Assembly (NCBI GenBank): GCA_045600525.1
Contig: JAZRYC010000046.1
Location: forward strand, 8,000-71,999
DNA from: F23-D06 sp045600525
GTDB taxonomy: Bacteria > Bacteroidota > Bacteroidia > Bacteroidales > WCHB1-69
Reading direction: 5' to 3'
DNA: 64,000 bases
Below the pieces are notes generated by a model, which saw nothing but the letters and a program-made list of their open reading frames with translations, was not told the origin of the DNA and ran no database searches. Numbering within the stretch: the stretch's first letter is position 1; each line of letters opens with the position of its first letter. Below, piece after piece: positions 26,230-35,594 of the stretch. Both the position numbers and the translations under genes were made by a program.

Positions 26230-27723
26230 TCATCGTCGCTGCCAACGCCGATTTTCCGGAATAGGATAATATTCGTATGCGCCGATGTCGGGAATGCCGT
26301 TGCGCATACGCCCCATGATGTCGGTGGTGATGCCTAACCCAGTTTTGCCGGCATCAATGGCTGGAGAGGTTTCCTCAATATTGTAGTTTTGTTTGTATTT
26401 ATCAATGAATAAGGGGTCTTTATTCAAAAGACAATTATGATAATGAGAATCTTTATCCAGTTGTTTGATGAGGCAGTTGTTGAATTGATAGTCTAAGGCC
26501 ACTTCGTTATTTTTTGAAGTAACAATTTCATTATCAAGATATCCATATATAATACTGTTGTTGCAGACAAGGTTGGTGTTGCCCAATATGAGGAAGTTGT
26601 CTTTTTCATAGAAATTGGATAATCCGAAGGCTGGATCCTGTCGCGCGTTTTGCGAATAGTAATTGGCGATGGTCAGGTGGTTCAAAGTATAGTCACCCAC
26701 TTGTAGCGCGATGCTATAACTGCCGTTGTTGCTGATTTGGCAGTTGTTCATTTCCAGGTTGGCCGTACGTCCCAGAACGCCGACGTTTTTATTGTTCTGG
26801 ATGACGGTATTATTCACAATGGTTTTTCCTTTGAGGTATTCTTCCAGGGATTCTACTTGAAGTCCAATGGCGGCATTGGTGATAACGGCATGGTTGATGA
26901 CGTTGTCTTCCGTGCCCTCATTTATCAAAATTCGATCCCATTGGGCATAGTCGTTGTCATAGAAAGAAGAAAGCTGGTCTCCGGCAAAGACCACGGGATT
27001 ATCAACGGTACCATTTACCTGTATGTTCCCATAACGAAATACCCAAATACCACCACCGTTGTGGACATATACGTGTGTGCCGGGATCTATTGTCAGCTTT
27101 CCCAGTGAGTCCACGACAGCCCATCCGTAGATAACCCATGGCTTGTCGTTCGTCCAGTGGGTGTGTTCGTGATCATGGGCTACTATTCTATAGTTTCTGG
27201 AAGGGGTAAAATGGTCTGGAATAATAAAATGAGCATCTTGTCCGAAGGCAGCCAGCTGAACCGACTGTCTGCGTTGTGTGTTATAGAAAATGACAGAGTC
27301 AGTGGCCAAGTAAGGTGTGCTTTGACTGGTCGGATTGATAGTTACTTTGACAAATACAAAAAGGCTGTCGTGTGCGGCAATTTCCACATCATGGAATTCA
27401 GTCCCGGCAACCCCGTCCACATTGATGCTATAATAAGACTGGGCTCCACCGGCAAGAAGGATGTCTAATTTTACAGGTTCGGAACTGGGGTTATAAACGG
27501 TGAAATTTTTGGTGGTGGAAGACACGGTGGTGAAAAGTGTGTCAAACATCAAAGTGTCGGTGGAAAAGACCAACTTCACGGACTCATCGTAACCATGGGG
27601 GTTGCAGCTTGTGAATAGGAAGGTGCCGCAGAATAAAGTGCAGCATATGGCGAAAATAAAACCAAATTGCGATAGAATTCGGTTTTTGGATTCATTAGGA
27701 TTGGAATGATCTGTCATATTCAT
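26230..27723 (-). CDS. Lipoprotein with right-handed beta-helix
   Basis: The 497-residue protein has a hydrophobic N-terminal segment ending in lipobox FLFTSC (Cys near residue 40). An Ig-like/HYDIN-type part follows (SSTTKNFTVYNPSSEPVKL). A right-handed parallel beta-helix covers about 215-450 (NNTVIQNNKNVGVLGRTANLEMNNCQISNNGSYSI). The C-terminus has DIGAYEYYP, typical of choice-of-anchor beta-helix surface proteins. The start at 27723 overlaps the truA stop by 29 bases; the ATG at 27717 is also possible. It is probably surface-exposed; substrate or partner is unknown. Confidence 0.8.
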   Translation of the reverse strand: MNMTDHSNPNESKNRILSQFGFIFAICCTLFCGTFLFTSCNPHGYDESVKLVFSTDTLMFDTLFTTVSSTTKNFTVYNPSSEPVKLDILLAGGAQSYYSINVDGVAGTEFHDVEIAAHDSLFVFVKVTINPTSQSTPYLATDSVIFYNTQRRQSVQLAAFGQDAHFIIPDHFTPSRNYRIVAHDHEHTHWTNDKPWVIYGWAVVDSLGKLTIDPGTHVYVHNGGGIWVFRYGNIQVNGTVDNPVVFAGDQLSSFYDNDYAQWDRILINEGTEDNVINHAVITNAAIGLQVESLEEYLKGKTIVNNTVIQNNKNVGVLGRTANLEMNNCQISNNGSYSIALQVGDYTLNHLTIANYYSQNARQDPAFGLSNFYEKDNFLILGNTNLVCNNSIIYGYLDNEIVTSKNNEVALDYQFNNCLIKQLDKDSHYHNCLLNKDPLFIDKYKQNYNIEETSPAIDAGKTGLGITTDIMGRMRNGIPDIGAYEYYPIPENRRWQRR

Positions 27724-28477
27724 TGATAATCTGTGACCAATTATAACGCACTTCTGTCAAAAATAGTGCGTGAGCAGGGACAGATGTTCCTGCTTTGCAT
27801 CTATCTTTTTGATTTATAATTTTTTGAAAATCATCTGTAGACAATTTTCCCCATCCTACTTCCAAGAGGGTGCCAACAATGGCGCGTACCATGTTGCGCA
27901 AAAACCGGTTTGCCGTGATGGTGAAAACGATATCGTTTCCCTCTTTATTCCATTGGGCTTGGGAAATATGGCAGATGAAGTTATTGACTTGGGTATGAAC
28001 TTTTGAAAAACTGGTAAAGTCTTCATTATGCAGAAGGATTTCCGCAGCTTCGTTCATTCGTGCGATGTCTAAGTTTTTAAAGGCGAAATGTCTTTGTGTG
28101 AAGCGAAAAGGATCCTTTTGCGTGGAAATATAGTATTTATACGTCCTATCAATAGCATCGAAACGAGCATGGGCGGTCTCTTTTACGGGAAACAATTTGT
28201 AAATGACGATGTCTTTGGGAAGGAAGTTGTTGAGTTGGTCGGTGAGTTTTCGACATTGTTCTAAAGAGAAAGATTCCCCGAAGTCGAAATGGGCATAGAA
28301 ATCGGCGGCATGCACACCGGTGTCTGTTCGTCCGCAGCCGGTAATGGGAATGCGTTCCGTATGAAGTAGGAGAGAGAGACTTTTCTCCAATACTTCTTGC
28401 ACGGATGGCTGGTCCGGTTGTATCTGCCAGCCAAAATAGGCGGCTCCATTGTATGCTAAATGCAGGAAATAACGCAT
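27695..28477 (-). CDS. truA: tRNA pseudouridine(38-40) synthase
   Basis: The 260-residue protein modifies the anticodon stem-loop of tRNAs. It has the N-terminal YNGAAYFGWQIQP, the catalytic-Asp motif GCGRTDTGVHA, YKYYISTQKDPF, and FLRNMVRAIVGTLLEVG. Length is normal. Its promoter is one half of the palindrome at 28488-28529, shared with the divergent ABC ATPase gene. Confidence 0.97.
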   Translation of the reverse strand: MRYFLHLAYNGAAYFGWQIQPDQPSVQEVLEKSLSLLLHTERIPITGCGRTDTGVHAADFYAHFDFGESFSLEQCRKLTDQLNNFLPKDIVIYKLFPVKETAHARFDAIDRTYKYYISTQKDPFRFTQRHFAFKNLDIARMNEAAEILLHNEDFTSFSKVHTQVNNFICHISQAQWNKEGNDIVFTITANRFLRNMVRAIVGTLLEVGWGKLSTDDFQKIINQKDRCKAGTSVPAHALFLTEVRYNWSQIINEYDRSFQS

Positions 28478-28487
28478 AAATAGGATT

Positions 28488-28529
28488 TAAGGCGGCAAAA
28501 ATACGAAATTTCGTATTTTTGCCGCCTTA
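28488..28529. promoter_or_regulatory. 42-bp perfect palindrome with divergent -7 elements
   Basis: Arms 28488-28508 and 28509-28529 are exact reverse complements. Each arm holds TATTTTTG followed by CCGCCTTA (plus strand -7 at 28514-28521, minus strand -7 at 28496-28503). On the plus side the last base of the palindrome is the A of the ATG of the ABC gene, so a start site 5-8 bases after the -7 box would give a leaderless or nearly leaderless mRNA. On the minus side truA starts 18 bases after the -7 box. Confidence 0.8.
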
Positions 28530-30259
28530 TGGAAAAACTATTGGAAATATCGGATCTTTCGTTGGAACTGAAACAGGATGATCAATGGAAACCCATTTTG
28601 CATCACGTGGATTTCTGCCTTGGCAGAGGAGAAACGTTGGGCATTGTGGGTGAGTCTGGCTCAGGAAAGTCTGTGACGGCCCTGTCGGTTATGCAGCTGC
28701 TGAATCCGAATATTTCCCGTTATCCGAACGGATCCATCCTGTTTCATGATCCGGAACGACCTGATGTGCCCATTGACGTTCTTACCGCTTCTTTGAAAAC
28801 ATTGCAGCATTTGCGTGGCAATAGAATTGCCATGATTTTTCAAGAACCGATGACCTCCCTGAATCCCGTATTGAAATGTGGCGAGCAGATAACGGAACAA
28901 ATTCTTTTGCATACTTCCACAAACAAGGAACAAGCGCGCAAACAGGTGATAGAATTGTTCAAGGAAGTGATGCTTCCCCGTCCGGAACAGATTTTCGACT
29001 CCTATCCCCATGAATTGTCTGGCGGTCAAAAGCAACGTGTGATGATTGCCATGGCGATGAGTTGTCATCCTGATTTGCTTATTGCCGACGAGCCGACGAC
29101 CGCATTGGACGTGACGGTGCAGAAAGGCATTCTTGAATTGATTCGCAAATTGCAGCAAAAATATGGAATGAGTGTGCTGTTCATCACGCATGATCTCGGC
29201 GTTGTGGCTGAAATAGCTGATCAGGTATTGGTGCTATATAAGGGAAATATTGTGGAGCAGGGCAGTATTCAGGATATTTTCAAAAATCCTAAACATGCCT
29301 ATACAAAGGGACTGATTGCCTGTCGTCCCTCTATGGCAGTCAGATTGAAAAAACTGCCTACGGTGGATGACTTTCTCTCGAATGCCTCAAACAGCGAGGA
29401 TGGAATAATGGACGAGCAGGTTGTTTCTTTGGAAGAAAGAAGAGCCTATCATCAAAAATTGTATTCCACAGAACCTTTGATTAAAATAGAACACTTATCT
29501 AAAAGATATCCTATTCGAAAACATAAACTTTTTGAAAGACGTCAATATGTGGATGCACTACAGGATATCAATTTAGAGGTTTATGAAGGTGAAACCCTGG
29601 GCTTGGTGGGTGAATCGGGATGTGGAAAGACGACCTTGGGGCGTTCTATGATTCGCCTTATCAATCCTACGGAAGGCAATGTTTTCTATAAAGGGGTTGA
29701 TTTAATGACTCTTTCCGATAGGGAAATGCGCGGAATGAGAAAGGATTTGCAGATTATTCTTCAAGATCCTTATTCTTCTTTGAACCAGCGACTCACTATT
29801 GGTGATGCTTTAATGGAGCCGATGCGCGTGCATGGTATTGGAGGTAATGAGCGGGAACGCAAAATGAAGGCTATAGCCTTGTTGGAGAGGGTGAGTCTGA
29901 ATGAATCCCATTTTTACCGATATCCGCATGAGTTTTCCGGAGGACAACGCCAACGTATTTCCATAGCCAGGGCCTTGGCGGTCAATCCTCGTTTCATTAT
30001 TTGCGATGAGTCGGTTTCCGCATTGGATGTGTCTGTACAGGCCCAGGTGCTTAATTTGTTGAACGAACTTAAACAGGAATACCGATTCACCTATATTTTT
30101 ATTTCTCACGACTTATCGGTGGTGAAATTCATGTCCGACCGAATTGTGGTGATGCAGTCGGGGCAAATTGTGGAAAGTGGGGAGGCGGATGAAATATGCA
30201 GCCATCCGCAGACGGAATATACAAGAAAACTAATAGCTGCTATTCCCAAAGGCATATAA
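28529..30259 (+). CDS. Dipeptide/oligopeptide ABC transporter, fused double ATPase
   Basis: The 576-residue protein is a DppD-DppF type fusion (as in YejF/GsiA). The first ATPase has Walker A GESGSGKS, signature LSGGQKQR and Walker B LLIADEPTTALD; the second (from about residue 315) has GESGCGKTT, FSGGQRQR and FIICDESVSALD. Each half carries the oligopeptide-transporter C-terminal tail (HAYTKGLI; TEYTRKLIAAIP). It should energise peptide uptake, but no permease or binding protein lies in the window, so the partners are elsewhere. The DoxX/MauE-type gene follows after 18 bases. The start sits at the edge of the palindrome. Confidence 0.93.
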   Translation: MEKLLEISDLSLELKQDDQWKPILHHVDFCLGRGETLGIVGESGSGKSVTALSVMQLLNPNISRYPNGSILFHDPERPDVPIDVLTASLKTLQHLRGNRIAMIFQEPMTSLNPVLKCGEQITEQILLHTSTNKEQARKQVIELFKEVMLPRPEQIFDSYPHELSGGQKQRVMIAMAMSCHPDLLIADEPTTALDVTVQKGILELIRKLQQKYGMSVLFITHDLGVVAEIADQVLVLYKGNIVEQGSIQDIFKNPKHAYTKGLIACRPSMAVRLKKLPTVDDFLSNASNSEDGIMDEQVVSLEERRAYHQKLYSTEPLIKIEHLSKRYPIRKHKLFERRQYVDALQDINLEVYEGETLGLVGESGCGKTTLGRSMIRLINPTEGNVFYKGVDLMTLSDREMRGMRKDLQIILQDPYSSLNQRLTIGDALMEPMRVHGIGGNERERKMKAIALLERVSLNESHFYRYPHEFSGGQRQRISIARALAVNPRFIICDESVSALDVSVQAQVLNLLNELKQEYRFTYIFISHDLSVVKFMSDRIVVMQSGQIVESGEADEICSHPQTEYTRKLIAAIPKGI

Positions 30260-30277
30260 ATTTAAAGCAAAAAAATA

Positions 30278-31213
30278 ATGGAGAATCCTATGGAAAATAA
30301 AGGTTTTTATATTTTCAAACAAGTACTTCGCATATTATTGGGTACTTTCTTTATGGTAACGGCAGTTTTTAAGTTATTGTCGTTGGATAGTTTTGAACTA
30401 TATATCTATAGTTTTAATATTTTCAATTTTGTGATTTCCTCGTTTGTGGCCCGTTGTGTGATAGCGGCGGAATTATTGCTGGGAACACTGCTGATTGTAA
30501 AGATTCGCTATAGGTTGGTTTGGTGGCTGACAATGGTTATGTTATGCGGCTTTACACTATTGCTGGTTTATGTGGCGATTTTCAGAAACGACACGAACTG
30601 TCATTGTCTGGGTGATATCGTGCAATTGAACCCGACGTTGTCCATTGTTAAGAATATTGTAACCATGTTGTTGCTTATGATTGTTCGCAAGGAAGAAGAA
30701 TATGTCTTTAGAAGAAAAAAACTTGTTGGAATTCTTGTTTTGGTGGCCTCTATGGCGATTCCTTTTGCCTGTTTCCCTATGGATGTCGTTTATAATGCTT
30801 TCTCTAAATCCAATCTTAAGGTTAATGAGGAAAAATTTAATGCTTTTCTACAAGACTCAACGGCGCAGGCTCTGCATCTCTCTCAAGGGAATTATGTGGT
30901 AGCCTATTTCGCAGCAGGCTGTCCATATTGTAAAATCAGTGCTACAAAATTGAGTACTATTGTGGAAAACAATCATTTGGATACCGACCGATTTGTATTT
31001 TTCATTTGGGGCAAAGATGATAAAATAGAAACATTTAAAGAGGAAACAAAAACACAGAATTTCCGTTTTGTTGATATCAATCCCATTGAATCGGTTCAAT
31101 TGGTTTATGGCAATTTTCCAACGATGGTGTTTCTGCGTAATGGAAAAATTGAAGAAGTGGCCGATGTTCGCAGCTTTGACGATAAGAAAGTGGTTCGATT
31201 TTTAAAGAAATAA
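30278..31213 (+). CDS. MauE/DoxX-like membrane protein fused to a thioredoxin-like domain
   Basis: The 311-residue protein has about four membrane segments in residues 10-135, with FFMVTAVFKLLSLDSFELYIY and a periplasmic NCHCLGD cysteine pair typical of MauE/DoxX-like proteins. A fifth segment lies near 150. The exported C-terminal part (about 195-311) is thioredoxin-like with CPYC near residue 214 and a cis-Pro-like GNFPTMVFL. The combination suggests a membrane redox relay, perhaps moving electrons from quinone or cytoplasmic thiol to periplasmic partners (inference). It sits between a peptide-ABC ATPase and a TetR-like regulator. Confidence 0.78.
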   Translation: MENPMENKGFYIFKQVLRILLGTFFMVTAVFKLLSLDSFELYIYSFNIFNFVISSFVARCVIAAELLLGTLLIVKIRYRLVWWLTMVMLCGFTLLLVYVAIFRNDTNCHCLGDIVQLNPTLSIVKNIVTMLLLMIVRKEEEYVFRRKKLVGILVLVASMAIPFACFPMDVVYNAFSKSNLKVNEEKFNAFLQDSTAQALHLSQGNYVVAYFAAGCPYCKISATKLSTIVENNHLDTDRFVFFIWGKDDKIETFKEETKTQNFRFVDINPIESVQLVYGNFPTMVFLRNGKIEEVADVRSFDDKKVVRFLKK

Positions 31214-31220
31214 CCTCGTC

Positions 31221-31778
31221 ATGACGACTTCGGAAGATAAGATAAAAGTCCTCTATGAATATTACCTGCTTCATGGATTCAAGCATTCCGTGGACGTGGT
31301 TGCCAAGGAATTGGGTATTAGTCACATGACTTTTTTCAACCGCTATGGCAGTAAGGAAAATGCCATTGGTATGGCCCATGATTATTGGTACCAGACCATT
31401 CTCAAACGTTTTCAGGAAAAACAATCCCAATGTAACCATCCGGTTGAGGAGATTCTTTTTTTTGTTGGTGAGATAATGAATATGAATTGTTTGGAAAATG
31501 TTTATCTCCAATACGAAAGAGAACATATTACAGCTCTTTCACCTGGGCTGCCCTATGTGAGTGTTCTCCATTCCATTATTGAAACGGGCATTCAGAAATA
31601 TCAGTTTAAAGAGGACCTTGACATTGAAACATATATTCGATTTTTCTTGTATAATGTCAGCAATCGTCCGCTCATGCATGAAAAAAGGGAAACAGTGGTG
31701 CGCTACCTCTTGATGCCGCTGTTAAATGAACGGGGCATGGATCTCCTGTCGGAGATGATTGTAACAGAATTGATATAA
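31221..31778 (+). CDS. TetR/AcrR-like transcriptional regulator
   Basis: The 185-residue protein has a helix-turn-helix at about residues 20-50: HSVDVVAKELGISHMTFFNRYGSKENAI, the typical TetR pattern with FxxYxSKxxL-like spacing. The remainder is helical with no recognised ligand motif. It begins 7 bases after the MauE-thioredoxin gene, so it is probably co-transcribed with it and may control this operon, whose promoter is a palindrome (inference). It meets alaS tail to tail. Confidence 0.8.
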   Translation: MTTSEDKIKVLYEYYLLHGFKHSVDVVAKELGISHMTFFNRYGSKENAIGMAHDYWYQTILKRFQEKQSQCNHPVEEILFFVGEIMNMNCLENVYLQYEREHITALSPGLPYVSVLHSIIETGIQKYQFKEDLDIETYIRFFLYNVSNRPLMHEKRETVVRYLLMPLLNERGMDLLSEMIVTELI

Positions 31779-31779
31779 G

Positions 31780-34380
31780 TTAGTTAATCATTTTAATGGC
31801 TTCGGCAACAGCTTCAGGCACGCCGGCGGGGTTCTTGCCTCCTGCCATGGCGAGGGTCGGTTGTCCTCCTCCGCCACCCTGGATGAACTTACCTGCGGCA
31901 CGCACCATCTGCGGCGCATTGTACTTGCCTGCCAAATCGTCAGAGACGGCCACTACGAGGTTCGGCTTGCCATCGAACACACTGCCGAACACAATCACAC
32001 GATTGGCAGCCGTTCTCAGGTTGAAGGCGGCCTGGCGCAGCATGTCCGGTGACAGCGTGGTAATCTTGGAGATAAGGCTCACGCCGTTTACCTCTTCTGC
32101 AGCCTGTTCCATCTCTTTGCAGAAGTTGTTGATTTGTTGTTTTTCAAACTCTTCCAACTTTTTGCGATATTGGGCGTTGTCATCGTTCAGTTTTTGAATG
32201 GCCTGCAGCAGGTTGGTGGTGTTCAACAACTCTTTGCTCTGTTTGATGAGTTCCTGGTTGGCATACATAATTTCTTCGGCGGCAAGTCCGGTGACGGCTT
32301 CAATACGACGTACGCCGGCGGCAATGGCACCCTCAGATACAATCTTGAAGAGGCCTATGTTGCCCGTGGCGGAGGTGTGCGTGCCTCCGCACAACTCCAC
32401 AGAATCGCCAAATTGGATGACGCGTACGAATTTGCCGTACTTTTCGCCGAAGAGCGCGATGGCTCCCTTGGCACGCGCCTCGTCAATGGGAATGTCAATG
32501 TGTTCTTGCAAAGCTATATTTTGACGCACTAAATTGTTGACCAACTGCTCGATTTTCCTAATCTCTTCGTCCGTGACTTTGGAAAAATGGGAAAAGTCGA
32601 AGCGCAAACGTTCGGAGGTGACCAGGGATCCCTTCTGCTCTACGTGTGTGCCGAGGATAGAACGCAGGGCATAATCCAACAAGTGGGTTGCCGAGTGGTT
32701 GTTGGCTGTGAGTTGTCGCTTTTCAATGTCGATTTTGGCCGTGAAAGTTACTTCCATATTGTCGGGTAACTTATTGGCATGGTGGATGGTCAGGTTGTTT
32801 TCCTTGGTGGTGTTGTAGATTGCCACAGACTCGTTGGTACTTTCCAAGATGCCCGTGTCGCCTACCTGTCCGCCGGATTCGGCGTAGAACGGAGTCTTGT
32901 CAAGCACGATTTGGTAGAAGGTCTTGTTTTTGGCTGTGACTTTTCTGTATTTCACAATCTTACATTCGCAAAGGTTTTCGTGATAACCCACAAACTGAGT
33001 TGGTGAGTCTTGTGCGATGAGTTCTACCCAGTCGTCATTGGTGACGGCAGCTGCGGCGCGCGAGCGGTCCTTCTGCATTTGCAATCCATGTTGGAAACCT
33101 TCCATGTCCACGGTGAGGTTCTTTTCGGAGGCAAGCAGTTGCGTCAGGTCGATGGGGAAGCCGTAGGTGTCGAAGAGTTCGAAGGCGAAATCTCCGTCCA
33201 CGATGGTTTTCCCCTGCAGTTTGGCGCAGTAGTTTTCAAACTTCATGATGCCGGAGTCCAACGTTTTGAGGAAGGAAGCCTCTTCTTCTTGGGTAACCTT
33301 TTCGATGAGTGTTTGTTGTGCTTTCAGTTCGGGGAACTGGTGACCCATTTGGGCAACGAGGTCGGCCACGAGACCGTAGAGGAACGGTTCTTTGAAGCCG
33401 AGGAAGGTGAAGCCGTAACGAATGCCGCGGCGAAGGATTCGGCGAATGACGTAGCCGGCGCCGGTATTAGAAGGCAGTTGTCCGTCGGCGATGGCGAAGG
33501 TGACGGCGCGCAAGTGGTCGGCTACCACGCGCAGGGCGATGTCGGTTTCACGTTGCTCACCGTATTTCACGTTGGCTTTTTGCGCTATCTTTTGGATGAT
33601 GGGCTGGAAGACGTCGGTGTCGTAATTGGACTTCTTGTTTTGAACCGCCATGCAGAGGCGTTCGAAGCCCATGCCGGTATCAACATGTTTGTTGGCCAAC
33701 GGCTTGAGTTCTCCGGAGGCAATGCGGTTGTACTGCATGAACACGAGGTTCCAGATTTCAATCACCAGGGGATTGTCCTTATTCACGAGATCACGGCCGG
33801 GAACTTTGGCGCGTTCGGCATCGTCACGCAGGTCGATATGGATTTCAGAGCAGGGACCGCACGGACCGGTGTCGCCCATTTCCCAGAAATTGTCTTTCTT
33901 GTTGCCTTTCAAGATGCGGTCTTCGGGAAGGTGTTCCTTCCAGAAGTCGTATGCTTCCTGGTCAAAGGCGGTGCCGTCTTTTTCATCACCTTGGAAGACG
34001 GTGGCGTAAAGACGGTCTTTGTCAAGTTTCATCACTTCGGTTAGAAATTCCCATCCGTATGCAATGGCTTCTTTTTTGAAGTAGTCGCCAAAAGACCAGT
34101 TGCCGAGCATTTCGAACATGGTGTGGTGGTAGGTGTCGCGGCCTACTTCCTCAAGGTCGTTGTGTTTGCCGGAGACGCGCAGACATTTTTGGGAATCAGC
34201 CACGCGGGGATGTTCGGCTTTGTTGTTTCCAAGAAAGATGTCTTTGAATTGATTCATGCCGGCATTGGTAAACATCAGTGTCGGATCGTTTTTAATCACC
34301 ATCGGCGCGGAAGGTACGATGAAGTGTTCTTTGGATTGGAAAAACTTTAGGAAAGCGTCGCGAATTTCTATTGAAGTCAT
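31780..34380 (-). CDS. alaS: Alanyl-tRNA synthetase
   Basis: The 866-residue protein charges tRNA-Ala. The class II core starts TSIEIRDAFLKFFQSKEHFIVPSAP and contains PTLMFTNAGMNQFKDIFLG. The editing domain has HSATHLL and the zinc-linked CGGTHTSATGNIG. The C-terminal DHHA1-type domain ends with the glycine-rich GGGGGQPTLAMAGGKNP. All parts are intact and length is normal. The gene has its own -7 box 20 bases upstream and meets the TetR-like gene tail to tail. Confidence 0.98.
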   Translation of the reverse strand: MTSIEIRDAFLKFFQSKEHFIVPSAPMVIKNDPTLMFTNAGMNQFKDIFLGNNKAEHPRVADSQKCLRVSGKHNDLEEVGRDTYHHTMFEMLGNWSFGDYFKKEAIAYGWEFLTEVMKLDKDRLYATVFQGDEKDGTAFDQEAYDFWKEHLPEDRILKGNKKDNFWEMGDTGPCGPCSEIHIDLRDDAERAKVPGRDLVNKDNPLVIEIWNLVFMQYNRIASGELKPLANKHVDTGMGFERLCMAVQNKKSNYDTDVFQPIIQKIAQKANVKYGEQRETDIALRVVADHLRAVTFAIADGQLPSNTGAGYVIRRILRRGIRYGFTFLGFKEPFLYGLVADLVAQMGHQFPELKAQQTLIEKVTQEEEASFLKTLDSGIMKFENYCAKLQGKTIVDGDFAFELFDTYGFPIDLTQLLASEKNLTVDMEGFQHGLQMQKDRSRAAAAVTNDDWVELIAQDSPTQFVGYHENLCECKIVKYRKVTAKNKTFYQIVLDKTPFYAESGGQVGDTGILESTNESVAIYNTTKENNLTIHHANKLPDNMEVTFTAKIDIEKRQLTANNHSATHLLDYALRSILGTHVEQKGSLVTSERLRFDFSHFSKVTDEEIRKIEQLVNNLVRQNIALQEHIDIPIDEARAKGAIALFGEKYGKFVRVIQFGDSVELCGGTHTSATGNIGLFKIVSEGAIAAGVRRIEAVTGLAAEEIMYANQELIKQSKELLNTTNLLQAIQKLNDDNAQYRKKLEEFEKQQINNFCKEMEQAAEEVNGVSLISKITTLSPDMLRQAAFNLRTAANRVIVFGSVFDGKPNLVVAVSDDLAGKYNAPQMVRAAGKFIQGGGGGQPTLAMAGGKNPAGVPEAVAEAIKMIN

Positions 34381-34400
34381 ACTTGAAAAATTTTAGGCGG

Positions 34401-34408
34401 CAAAAGTA
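34401..34408 (-). promoter_or_regulatory. -7 promoter element before alaS
   Basis: The minus strand reads TACTTTTG then CCGCC, 20 bases before the alaS start. Confidence 0.75.
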
Positions 34409-34436
34409 CAAAAAAGGATTATAGGATGGTTTGGAG

Positions 34437-35105
34437 TTAGAAGTGATAAATCTCCTTAAGGTCGGGATAGGAAAGAATGTCTGAACAAAAGATAACTGGG
34501 GGCAGGGCAGGCGCCTTGTGCCGTTTCCCACAGGAAAGGTCTTTGTTTAAAGTGGAAAGATAGAGGTACCAAACCAGTTCGGTGCAATAAAATTTGGAGG
34601 AATCCTCACAGTTAAACGCATTGTCGAAAAGCGCGTGCCTTTGATAGATGGAAAGAGCCTTTTGCAATAATTTCAAAGTGTCCTCATCCGTTGCACCGGC
34701 ATGGTAGATGGCTCCATGAACGGCCCGCTCCTTAGCGTAGAAAAGGGTTAGGGGCTCTATTTTCACGCTATCTTTTTCACCATGGGATTGTCGTTCATTT
34801 GGAACAGCGTGAATAACGCACCATTGCTGGTTGTAATGAATAATCATACCCACATGAGAAAAAGTGCTGGAGGTATCTGCCTTAACAACGCTTTTGCTTA
34901 ACGTGCCGGCTCCCAGCCTAAAGGCGAGATCGCCACTATGGATGGGAATTTCGTTAGAAATCAGGTTGGCGGGTTGAGGTGAAGGATGAGTGCATCCATT
35001 CAACACCAGCAGAAAGGAAATTATGCTGACAAATGGAAATGTCAGTTTTTTCAATGCGCTGAAAAAAGAATGATAATGGTTAGTCAATCTTCCACTCGCC
35101 ATCAA
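34437..35105 (-). CDS. YiiX/C92-like papain-fold lipoprotein
   Basis: The 222-residue protein has a hydrophobic segment ending in lipobox VLNGC (Cys near residue 38). The next part fits permuted papain-fold hydrolases of the YiiX/YaeF (C92) group: SGDLAFRLG, STFSHVGMII with the catalytic His, and NCEDSSKFYCTELVWYLYL with the nucleophile Cys (CTE). Such enzymes may cut amide or ester bonds in the envelope. It starts 26 bases inside the DUF4878 gene. The C-terminal end is near 34437 with a 28-base gap to the alaS promoter. Confidence 0.8.
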   Translation of the reverse strand: MMASGRLTNHYHSFFSALKKLTFPFVSIISFLLVLNGCTHPSPQPANLISNEIPIHSGDLAFRLGAGTLSKSVVKADTSSTFSHVGMIIHYNQQWCVIHAVPNERQSHGEKDSVKIEPLTLFYAKERAVHGAIYHAGATDEDTLKLLQKALSIYQRHALFDNAFNCEDSSKFYCTELVWYLYLSTLNKDLSCGKRHKAPALPPVIFCSDILSYPDLKEIYHF

Positions 35106-35445
35106 CTTGGACTAATTTTTCCTGATTGGTCGTTTCTTCTGGTTCTGCATTGAAGGCCGATGTGAATGTGTATTTTACTTCAACCATGGCGGATTCTCCG
35201 TCTTCGGAAACTTCTTCGGAAAGAATTTCATATTTGGGAATTTTCACTTCCAGACCATTCATTTTTTCCACTTGTTTTTTCACTTCCTCATCGTTGGCAG
35301 TGGTATAAGTGAGAGCCTTTTCAAAATCGCCCTTTGTCAAAGACGTGTAATAATTGTCCACTACATCAGATGGTGTGGAGGGTTTGCAGGCGATAAGAAG
35401 GAGAGATAAAAAAATGAAAGAGAGGAAAAAGGATATTTTTTTCAT
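35080..35445 (-). CDS. DUF4878 lipoprotein
   Basis: The 121-residue protein has a signal peptide with lipobox LLLIAC (Cys20). The mature domain fits DUF4878, a small NTF2-like fold: SDVVDNYYTSLTKGDFEKALTYT, a middle strand KYEILSEEVSEDGESAMVEVKYTF, and the terminal LVQVDGEWKID. Function unknown; the family often binds small ligands or acts as an immunity-type protein, which cannot be judged here. It has its own -7 box and shares the transcript with the C92-like gene. Confidence 0.82.
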   Translation of the reverse strand: MKKISFFLSFIFLSLLLIACKPSTPSDVVDNYYTSLTKGDFEKALTYTTANDEEVKKQVEKMNGLEVKIPKYEILSEEVSEDGESAMVEVKYTFTSAFNAEPEETTNQEKLVQVDGEWKID

Positions 35446-35474
35446 AGAATAAAGTTTAACGGAAAATGATGCGG

Positions 35475-35482
35475 CAAACGTA
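35475..35482 (-). promoter_or_regulatory. -7 promoter element before the DUF4878 gene
   Basis: The minus strand reads TACGTTTG then CCGC, 29 bases before the start codon. Confidence 0.7.
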
Positions 35483-35594
35483 CATAAAAAAATTGATTTT
35501 TTTGTAAGTTGAACATTAATTTTGAGTTTTATTAGAGTAAAGATAGGAAGTAATTGACAGCTGATATTTTATTCTGCTGGAAGTTCACCCGCCG

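Noticed and set aside
33010..34044. 344-codon plus-strand open frame opposite alaS
   Set aside because: It is fully antisense to the conserved class II core of alaS, has no recognised domain and no promoter. It is a codon-bias shadow.
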